This document shows positions 22,569-27,719 of a stretch of 27,719 nt of DNA, piece after piece (position 1 is the stretch's first letter; each line of letters starts with the position of its first letter). The notes under the pieces are model-generated. The model searched no databases. It saw only the letters and a program-made list of their open reading frames with translations, and was not told where the DNA came from. The stretch lies in the NCBI GenBank assembly GCA_002371495.1, contig DFIX01000060.1:1-27719 (forward strand), given 5' to 3'. Origin of the DNA: Eggerthellaceae bacterium UBA3686 (GTDB lineage: Bacteria > Actinomycetota > Coriobacteriia > Coriobacteriales > Eggerthellaceae). Both the position numbers and the translations under genes were made by a program.

Positions 22569-23354
22569 ATGTTTGATTACACGGGCAAAGTCGTGGCGGT
22601 TACGGGCGCTTCCTCGGGTCTGGGCAAGCAGATGGCCGAGGGCTTCGCACAGCAGGGAGCGAACCTCGTGCTGCTCGCGCGCCGCGTCGAGCGCCTCGAG
22701 GCAAGCGCCAAGGATTTCGCTGAGAAGTACGGCGTCGAGGTGCTCCCCATGGCATGCGACGTCACCGATGAGGCTTCCATCGACGCTGCCCTCGCAGCTG
22801 CCGACGAGAAGTTCGGCCATGTCGAAGCGCTCATTAACTGTGCTGGCGGCGAGAAGGGTACGGGCACGAAGCTCGTCGACTTCGATCGCGGCGACTGGGA
22901 TTTCACCATGAACCTCGACCTTAGCTCCGTCTTCACGATGACCAAGAAGTTCGCGGGCTACATGGTCAAGAACATCGAGGCCGGCAAGCAGGGCTACGGC
23001 CGCGTCATCAACATCGCCTCGATTTACGGCCTGGTTGGCAACACGGCCATCCCGACCATCGCCTACCATGCCTCCAAGGGTGCGGTCGTCAACTTCTCGC
23101 GCGGTGCCGCCGCCGAGCTCGCGCCGCTGGGCGTTACCGTCAACACGATTTGCCCGGGCTACTTCTACACCGAGCTCACCACCGAGACGCTCGATTCCGA
23201 GTACTTCCAGAATTTCGCGAAGAGCACGGTTCCCATGCAGCGCTACGGTCAGGAAGGCGAGCTGAACGCAGCCGCCGTGTTCCTGGCGTCGGAGGAAGCC
23301 AGCTACGTCACCGGCCAGGCCATCGCCGTCGACGGCGGTTACACGGCGGTGTAG
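22569..23354 (+). CDS. Short-chain dehydrogenase/reductase (SDR) C
   Basis: This is a 261-residue classical SDR. The cofactor site is VTGASSGLG (11-19, normal spacing), with LLARRVERL. NCAGG replaces the usual NNAG. The catalytic residues are S151, Y166 and K170 (IAYHASKGAVVNF), and CPGYFYTEL and VDGGYTAV close the fold. It resembles gluconate 5-dehydrogenase and 3-oxoacyl-ACP reductase-like members and is clearly a different subgroup from SDR A and B. It stands alone between a palindrome and a strong terminator. The GAAGGAAAGG site supports the start. The substrate is unknown. Confidence 0.9.
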   Translation: MFDYTGKVVAVTGASSGLGKQMAEGFAQQGANLVLLARRVERLEASAKDFAEKYGVEVLPMACDVTDEASIDAALAAADEKFGHVEALINCAGGEKGTGTKLVDFDRGDWDFTMNLDLSSVFTMTKKFAGYMVKNIEAGKQGYGRVINIASIYGLVGNTAIPTIAYHASKGAVVNFSRGAAAELAPLGVTVNTICPGYFYTELTTETLDSEYFQNFAKSTVPMQRYGQEGELNAAAVFLASEEASYVTGQAIAVDGGYTAV

Positions 23355-23457
23355 CAGGCGGCAAGACGCTTTCACATGGTCGTTAGCCTGTTGTCTGCGT
23401 CGTCCGCATCATAAATGTGGAAGGGCATAGCTTTGGCTACGGCCAGGTCCGTAACTC

Positions 23458-23502
23458 AAGCCCCCGCTAAAACCGATGAATCGGTTTTAGCGGGGGCTTT
23501 TT
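23458..23502 (+). terminator. Strong Rho-independent terminator
   Basis: A perfect 20-bp stem (23458-23477 with 23480-23499) has a GA centre and runs into TTTTT (23498-23502). It ends SDR C transcription. A-rich bases on the left side mean it could also work in reverse. Bases 23355-23457 hold nothing recognisable. Confidence 0.92.
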
Positions 23503-23571
23503 GCGAACGGCCAAACCGAATGCGGCAGGATTCGCGGCCCAGCCGTGCTCTGCGATTGGCGACATTGGGAC

Positions 23572-23577
23572 TATAAT
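23572..23577 (+). promoter_or_regulatory. TATAAT -10 candidate for the zinc-ribbon membrane gene
   Basis: A consensus TATAAT lies 145 bases before the 23722 gene. No clear -35 partner is visible. A transcript from here would carry the 23656 hairpin in its leader. Confidence 0.4.
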
Positions 23578-23655
23578 TCTTACCGAAGCGGGCTGTGATT
23601 GGCTTATGATCCGTTTCGCAAACAACGGCAAGGCGCTGGAAGCAAAGGAAGAGAA

Positions 23656-23686
23656 GGAAGCAAGGGAGATACTCCTCTTTGCTTCC
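23656..23686. repeat. 31-base hairpin repeat, copy 1
   Basis: Fourteen pairs around a TAC loop with one A-C mismatch. It matches the element at 24703-24733 at 26 of 31 bases. Positions 7 and 25 differ as A-T here and G-C there, a compensatory change. It lies 35 bases before the zinc-ribbon membrane gene. Confidence 0.7.
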
Positions 23687-23721
23687 TGAAAAGGTGAGCG
23701 CCCCATGTTAAGGAGGATGCG

Positions 23722-24144
23722 ATGATTTGCGAGTTTTGCGGGACCCAAGTTCCTGAGGGTAACAAGTTCTGCACCAATTGCGGTGCTCAGCTGCCGCAGG
23801 CGGACGCTGTGGGTGCTGCGGCTGCCCCGCAAGGTGCGACAACGCCGCAGGTGCAGATGCCCACGCCGACCTACCAACCGTACCAGCAATCGGCTTCTTC
23901 ACCCAACGTGACTGCCGCCAACATGCCCAGCAAAGGCGCTGCGATCGCGCTGATCGTCGTCGGCTTCCTGTGCGGCATCATCTGGGGCATCATCGGTGTC
24001 GTGATGTACACGGGCATGTCGTCGGCCATGGCCGCCGGAGACGCTGCGACCGCTTCCAGCAAGTTCAGGAACATCGCCATCGCCACGGGCATCGGCGTCG
24101 TCTTGAATATCCTTATTGTCATCGGTTCTGGCATGATGTCGTAA
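23722..24144 (+). CDS. Zinc-ribbon membrane protein
   Basis: This is a 140-residue protein. An N-terminal zinc ribbon (CEFCGTQVPEGNKFCTNCGA) binds one zinc through two CxxC pairs. A Pro/Gln/Ala-rich linker (about 28-70) follows. Two hydrophobic segments (AAIALIVVGFLCGIIWGIIG, and IAIATGIGVVLNILIVIGSG near the end) anchor it in the membrane. The ribbon-linker-TM layout is common for small membrane proteins of unknown role in Actinobacteria. AAGGAGG precedes ATG 23722. It is a single gene between repeats. Confidence 0.87.
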   Translation: MICEFCGTQVPEGNKFCTNCGAQLPQADAVGAAAAPQGATTPQVQMPTPTYQPYQQSASSPNVTAANMPSKGAAIALIVVGFLCGIIWGIIGVVMYTGMSSAMAAGDAATASSKFRNIAIATGIGVVLNILIVIGSGMMS

Positions 24145-24147
24145 AAC

Positions 24148-24184
24148 AGGAGGTGAAAACGGGTCTGACCCCTTTTCACCTCCT
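24148..24184. repeat. Palindromic hairpin after the zinc-ribbon gene
   Basis: AGGAGGTGAAAA (24148-24159) pairs perfectly with TTTTCACCTCCT (24173-24184), and the loop folds again as GGGT/ACCC (24161-24164 with 24168-24171). The GGGTCTGACCCC centre looks like a repeat-derived element. It sits three bases after the stop and may act as a terminator. Confidence 0.7.
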
Positions 24185-24285
24185 TATCTCTATGGTTACT
24201 AGAGCTGTGTTGCAGGGTGCGTACTGTTCGTGTACGCGTCGTCTAATAATGCTAGTGTAGTGACCTTTTGAAGAAATGGGTAGCT

Positions 24286-24588
24286 ATGATAGACGGAACG
24301 TATACGCTTGCAATCGATACGCCACTTGGTCGCAAGCCTGGGACGGCGGAGCTTCGAACCGTCGGGGACAAGATCCAAGGCGTCATAGATGCACCGATGG
24401 TCGGCAAACAGCGGCTCGAAGGCCGCGCTGAAAGCGAGGATGCCTTCAGCGCGGCGGGTACGCTCAAGATAATGCTCATGGGGAAGGTTACCTACGATTT
24501 GCGCGGCAAAGTCGAGGGCGATTCCATACGCATTACCATACAGTCGAGCAAGGGCGATTTCGAGCTCGAAGGAACTCGAGTGCGCTAG
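24286..24588 (+). CDS. Small beta-rich protein, unknown function
   Basis: This is a 100-residue protein from ATG 24286; an in-frame TTG at 24268 is the alternative and the ribosome site is weak. The sequence alternates short strands: IDGTYTLAIDTPLGRKPGTA, LRTVGDKIQGVIDAPMVGKQ, TLKIMLMGKVTYDLRGKVEG, DSIRITIQSSKGDFELEG. This resembles small beta-barrel proteins found beside oxidoreductases in Coriobacteria. That likeness is from memory and unconfirmed. There are no cysteines, signal or membrane segment. A hairpin follows two bases after the stop. Confidence 0.7.
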   Translation: MIDGTYTLAIDTPLGRKPGTAELRTVGDKIQGVIDAPMVGKQRLEGRAESEDAFSAAGTLKIMLMGKVTYDLRGKVEGDSIRITIQSSKGDFELEGTRVR

Positions 24589-24590
24589 GG

Positions 24591-24616
24591 GGAAGACAAC
24601 GGGGGTGTTGTCTTCC
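24591..24616 (+). terminator. Hairpin after the beta-rich protein
   Basis: GGAAGACAAC (24591-24600) and GTTGTCTTCC (24607-24616) form a perfect 10-bp stem with a six-base loop and no T-run. From here to 25235 no convincing gene is present. The long open frame at 24679-25059 is interrupted by two more hairpins and has no family resemblance. Confidence 0.65.
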
Positions 24617-24702
24617 GGCCACGCCCGCTTGTGCGGGAGCGCGCTGCAACGCTGTATGTTTTGGCGCTTTGACACCAGGTGGTAAAGCGTATTTGGAAGC
24701 GA

Positions 24703-24733
24703 GGAAGCGAAGAGGATACTCCTCTTCGCTTCC
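24703..24733. repeat. 31-base hairpin repeat, copy 2
   Basis: A perfect 14-bp stem (15 with flanking A/T at 24702 and 24734) around TAC. Homologous to the 23656 element, with compensatory pair changes. A partial tandem GGAAGCG lies immediately upstream, as in copy 1. Confidence 0.72.
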
Positions 24734-24920
24734 TTTCGGGGCCGGTGGCCTGTTCTACGGCAACGCCGCAGGGTACCACCATCAGCGCGTCAAGCGAAAC
24801 ACCTGCTGAACAGCCTGCGCTTGCAATCAGATTCCCAGAGCTCTGGGCGCAGACGTTTGCCCATATCGATGAGGATTTCGAGGTCGCTTTTGGTGTCGAT
24901 GGGCTCGAGCGCCTTGTTCA

Positions 24921-24956
24921 GAGACGACGGAAACGTCGTCTCATTGCTTTTCTTTT
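24921..24956 (+). terminator. GNRA-loop terminator
   Basis: GAGACGACG (24921-24929) and CGTCGTCTC (24934-24942) enclose a GAAA loop and are followed by a T-rich run (TTGCTTTTCTTTT). It looks like a good intrinsic terminator, although no gene is recognised just upstream. Confidence 0.7.
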
Positions 24957-25071
24957 GTGCAAAGACGCGAAGACAGCGAGGAGGATGTCTTCTTCTGGGA
25001 TCATTGCTGACCTAACCTTATATTCGGCGACGCAGTGCGACTATCCAAAAGAACGATAGGTCAACAATGGG

Positions 25072-25148
25072 TTATCGCAGATAAGGGTTAGCGAAAATTT
25101 CGATATCCGAGCATCGATTTAATCCGCTTTACCTAGTTAATAACTAGG
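25072..25148. promoter_or_regulatory. AT-rich control region of metY with palindromes
   Basis: TTATC-GCA-GATAA (25072-25084) and the 17-base palindrome CCTAGTTA-A-TAACTAGG (25132-25148) lie 90-165 bases before metY. TTATCGATAA recurs at 25199-25208. These are candidate operator sites for a sulfur or methionine regulator. The stretch is clearly more AT-rich than its surroundings. Confidence 0.45.
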
Positions 25149-25161
25149 GATAACGTAATGC

Positions 25162-25193
25162 AAGCCGCAGCTCAAGACGCGAAGCGGCTTCGC
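25162..25193 (+). promoter_or_regulatory. Mutually exclusive stems in the metY leader
   Basis: GCGGCTT (25184-25190) can pair with AAGCCGC (25162-25168), or its region can fold locally as GCGAAGC (25179-25185) with GCTTCGC (25187-25193). The two structures cannot form together, as in attenuators. No SAM riboswitch or T-box pattern was recognised. Confidence 0.3.
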
Positions 25194-25235
25194 AAAGCTT
25201 ATCGATAAAACGGAATGCCGGGAAAGGATACAATC

Positions 25236-26525
25236 ATGACGGATTACAAATTCGAAACCCTCCAATTGCATGTAGGTCAAGAAGAGCCCGATCCTGCCAC
25301 GGATGCGCGGGCGGTTCCCATCTACCAGACTACTTCGTACGTCTTTCGCGATTCGGCCCATGCGGCTGCGCGGTTCGGCCTCGCGGATGCCGGCAACATC
25401 TACGGCCGGCTGACGAACTCAACTCAAGATGTCTTGGAACGCCGAATCGCCGCGCTTGAGGGAGGGTCGGCGGCGCTCGCGCTTGCAAGCGGGGCTGCAG
25501 CTATCACTTACACAATTCAGGCGCTTGCGGGGGCGGGCGAGCACATCGTCGCGCAGAAAACCATCTACGGTGGAAGTTTCAACTTGCTCGGACACACGCT
25601 ACCGCTTTACGGTATCGACACTACGTTCGTCGATGTGCACGACCTCGATGCGGTCCGCGCCGCCATCCAGCCCAACACAAAGGCGATCTTCGCCGAAACG
25701 CTCGGCAATCCCAATAGCGACATTCCCGACATCGACGCGCTTGCCGAGATCGCCCATGCACATGGCATTCCGCTCGTTATCGACAATACGTTTGCCACGC
25801 CGTTCTTGCTACGCCCGATTGAGCACGGGGCCGATATCGTCGTGCATTCAGCGACCAAATTCATTGGTGGGCATGGCACCACGCTTGGCGGCATCATCGT
25901 CGACTCGGGGGCGTTCGACTGGAAGGCTTCGGGCCGCTACGCTCCTATTGCCGAACCGAATCCGAGTTATCATGGCGTCTCGTTTGCCGATGCGGCGGGG
26001 CCGGCTGCGTTCGTTACCTACATACGCGCTATCCTCTTGCGCGACACTGGCGCTTGCATTTCGCCATTTAACGCGTTTTTGCTGCTCCAGGGAGTCGAAA
26101 CGCTTTCGCTTCGAATCGAGCGCCATGTCGAGAACGCCAAGCGCGTCGTGGAGTACTTGGCAAGCCATCCCCAGGTAAGGGTCGTGAACCATCCGTCTCT
26201 GGCCGAGCATCCCGAACATGAGCTTTACTGCCGCTACTTTCCGAACGGGGGCGCGTCTATTTTCACGTTCGAGATCGAAGGCGGCTTGGAGCAGGCCCAT
26301 GCGTTCATCGATGCGCTCGAGGTTTTCTCGCTGCTCGCGAACGTTGCTGACGTCAAGAGCCTCGTCATCCACCCTGCGACGACCACGCATTCCCAACTTA
26401 CCAAGGAGGAGCTGGAAGAATCCGGTATCGGTCCGGCGACGATTCGGCTCTCGATCGGTACCGAGCACATCGACGACATCATCGCCGATCTCGATCGCGG
26501 TTTCGCCGCCGCCCGCGAAGTATAG
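25236..26525 (+). CDS. metY: O-acetylhomoserine sulfhydrylase (Cys/Met metabolism PLP enzyme)
   Basis: This 429-residue protein has the length and motifs of O-acetylhomoserine aminocarboxypropyltransferase. It has PIYQTTSYVF near the start, YGRLTNSTQDVLE, ALASGAAAI, FAETLGNPNSDIPDIDALAE, VIDNTFATPFLLRPIEHGAD and the PLP lysine K208 in HSATKFIGGHGTTLGG. SLVIHPATTTHSQL and IRLSIGTEHIDDI close the substrate site. It makes homocysteine from O-acetylhomoserine and sulfide in the cytoplasm, using PLP. ATG 25236 is preferred because GGAAAGG precedes it. It is a single gene with a palindrome-rich leader and is unrelated to the Mo-enzyme modules in function. Methionine gamma-lyase is less likely given the length and the GNPNSD motif. 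Confidence 0.94.
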   Translation: MTDYKFETLQLHVGQEEPDPATDARAVPIYQTTSYVFRDSAHAAARFGLADAGNIYGRLTNSTQDVLERRIAALEGGSAALALASGAAAITYTIQALAGAGEHIVAQKTIYGGSFNLLGHTLPLYGIDTTFVDVHDLDAVRAAIQPNTKAIFAETLGNPNSDIPDIDALAEIAHAHGIPLVIDNTFATPFLLRPIEHGADIVVHSATKFIGGHGTTLGGIIVDSGAFDWKASGRYAPIAEPNPSYHGVSFADAAGPAAFVTYIRAILLRDTGACISPFNAFLLLQGVETLSLRIERHVENAKRVVEYLASHPQVRVVNHPSLAEHPEHELYCRYFPNGGASIFTFEIEGGLEQAHAFIDALEVFSLLANVADVKSLVIHPATTTHSQLTKEELEESGIGPATIRLSIGTEHIDDIIADLDRGFAAAREV

Positions 26526-26536
26526 GATGTGCGCGT

Positions 26537-26713
26537 GGGGGACGGAGGATGCTGCCTTCCCTGAAGTTGATTGCCTGGCAATTCGTTGCTCAGCGTTAGG
26601 CAAGGCTAAGCGGTGTCTAACGAGCGCATCCAATCGAGTTCACCAAATCGAGCGTACGTCTTGAACGGCTGAAGCGTCGTTCGCATCAGGAGCAGGTAAC
26701 ATCTTCCGTCACC
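26537..26713. repeat. Imperfect inverted repeat flanking the metY-asparaginase gap
   Basis: GGGGACGGAGGATG (26538-26551) and CATCTTCCGTCACC (26700-26713) are inverted copies at 12 of 14 bases. The left copy shares GGGGACGGAGGA with the arms of the 15397 element. The enclosed 150 bases contain no gene and could be a decayed mobile or repeat element. This gap separates two converging genes. Confidence 0.45.
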
Positions 26714-26741
26714 GATGTCTTGTCTGGCGTGTTTTGGCGCT

Positions 26742-27719
26742 CTAGTAGCGGTCGAACATTGTCTGTATCCGCGCAGGATCGGTCGTCTTCGTCAGCGCGA
26801 GGCGCAGAAGCACGGCGGCCTTCTGCGGGGCGAGGTCGTTTCCTGTGACCAGGCTGCCGCCGTAGGCGTCGTCATGGGTGATCATGCCGGCGCCAATGCG
26901 CGAACAGCGCACGATGGGGATGCCGTTTCCTTGCATGGCGACGATGGCGTTGTTCCAGGCTTTGCTGTAGCATCCCGAACCCGCGCCCGCGATGACGATG
27001 CCGTGGGCGCCGCCGTTTGCGAAATAGGAAAGCACGCCGGGGTCAGCATCGACCGAGAAATATGCCACGGCGACGGCGGGCAGCTTGCCTATATCCGCAA
27101 CGTCGAATTCAGTTTGTACCGTATGGGCCTTTGACGAGGCGTTGTAAAAATGGGGCACGCCGTCGATCATGTAACCCATGCAGCCGAAGTCGCTCGCGCT
27201 GAATGCGTCGGTCTGGAACGTGCTGATCTTGCGCACGTCGCGTCCGCCGAATATGCCGTCTGAAAACACGACCATGACGCCGCGCCCACGCGCCTGCGGG
27301 TCGGCGGCCAGCGCAATCGATTGCAGGAGGTTCATGGGTCCGTCGGGCGAGGTGGCGGTAGCCGGACGCATGGCGCCGGTAAGGACGATCGGCTTTTCTG
27401 TCTTCGCGACCAGGTTCAGGAAGTACGCCGTCTCGTCGAGCGTATCGGTGCCATGCGTTACGACAAAGCCGCTGACTGCGGGATCTGCGGCTAGCCCGTC
27501 GATGGTACGTGCGAGCTCGAGCCAATGGCGCGAGGTTATGTCGTCGGAGTTGACGTTGCAGATCTGTACAGTGCGCACGTTCGCGAAATCTTGCGCGCCC
27601 TCCGCCATTCCGACGAGCGCGTTCACGTCGAGCTGGCCCGGACGGTAATTCGTCGCCTTGCCAATCGAACCCGCTCCGGCGATGGTGCCGCCGGTCGCGA
27701 GTACGACGACGGTGGGAAG
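26742..27719 (-). CDS. L-asparaginase (type I/II family), N-terminus cut by window edge
   Basis: The frame is open to the window end. The visible 325 residues begin LPTVVVLATGGTIAGAGSIG, holding the first catalytic Thr (TGGTIAG), and continue ATNYRPGQLDVNALVG. The second catalytic motif VTHGTDTLDETAYFLN is intact, followed by KPIVLTGAMRP and a C-terminal IVIAGAGSGCYSKAWNN. Asparaginases hydrolyse asparagine to aspartate and ammonia as tetramers. With the first few residues missing, a signal peptide cannot be judged, so periplasmic/exported versus cytoplasmic form is open. It converges on metY. It is the only clear minus-strand gene. Confidence 0.94.
   Translation of the reverse strand, partial: LPTVVVLATGGTIAGAGSIGKATNYRPGQLDVNALVGMAEGAQDFANVRTVQICNVNSDDITSRHWLELARTIDGLAADPAVSGFVVTHGTDTLDETAYFLNLVAKTEKPIVLTGAMRPATATSPDGPMNLLQSIALAADPQARGRGVMVVFSDGIFGGRDVRKISTFQTDAFSASDFGCMGYMIDGVPHFYNASSKAHTVQTEFDVADIGKLPAVAVAYFSVDADPGVLSYFANGGAHGIVIAGAGSGCYSKAWNNAIVAMQGNGIPIVRCSRIGAGMITHDDAYGGSLVTGNDLAPQKAAVLLRLALTKTTDPARIQTMFDRY

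Noticed and set aside
23501..23689. Possible 62-aa gene after the strong terminator
   Set aside because: It starts in the terminator T-run, overlaps a TATAAT box and ends inside a repeat hairpin.
24679..25059. Possible 126-aa gene in the gap before metY
   Set aside because: It begins inside a hairpin repeat, contains a terminator-like stem with T-run, has no ribosome site and no family resemblance.
1..27719. CRISPR array, tRNA, rRNA or insertion sequence
   Set aside because: No regularly spaced direct repeats, no tRNA-like cloverleaf and no transposase motifs were found on either strand by reading.

Overview
The window reads as a piece of a GC-rich, anaerobic gut actinobacterial chromosome, most likely family Eggerthellaceae (Coriobacteriia). 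That placement is inference. It rests on strong GC bias at third codon positions, GAGAGGGG/AAGGAG-type ribosome sites, molybdopterin oxidoreductases resembling pyrogallol/phloroglucinol transhydroxylase, and many SDR and VOC genes of the kind seen in polyphenol- and isoflavone-converting members of that family. All genes read on the + strand except the asparaginase at the right edge. No rRNA, tRNA, CRISPR array or transposase was seen.

Layout. (1) 1-1577: the end of a VOC-family gene and an MDR (zinc-type) dehydrogenase. (2) 1840-3679: a soluble GAF-domain histidine kinase and a NarL-type response regulator. (3) 3872-9990, 'module A': a 72-aa small protein, a transhydroxylase-like molybdenum large subunit, its 3x[4Fe-4S] small subunit, a short FKBP-like protein with a Cys/His tail, an SDR and two VOC proteins. 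(4) 10183-20196, 'module B': a TetR regulator, a second large/small subunit pair, a zinc-ribbon protein, a VOC protein, an SDR, a DHA2-type MFS transporter, another VOC protein, an unknown protein, a SlyD-like FKBP with the same Cys/His tail, and a Cys-rich protein. (5) 20197-24588: structured intergenic DNA, a beta-helix lipoprotein, a third SDR, a zinc-ribbon membrane protein and a small beta-rich protein. (6) 24589-27719: a 650-base non-coding stretch, metY, and an L-asparaginase cut by the window end.

How the parts may work together (inference). Modules A and B carry the same kinds of gene and look like paralogous catabolic cassettes. The two Mo enzymes would move or remove ring hydroxyls on a polyhydroxylated aromatic or similar substrate. 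The SDR and MDR enzymes would interconvert ketone and alcohol groups, and the VOC proteins would epimerise, isomerise or cleave activated intermediates. The MFS protein would move substrate or product, and the FKBP/zinc-ribbon proteins may help metal-enzyme assembly. Module A is probably controlled by the two-component system through a shared GAACGTTC palindrome, and module B by the TetR protein. The substrate cannot be read from the sequence.

The most notable points are the duplicated cassette itself, the loss of four cluster cysteines in the module B small subunit, the two FKBPs with CxCxC tails, shared promoter motifs, and an unusual density of near-perfect intergenic palindromes, including a 77-base one.
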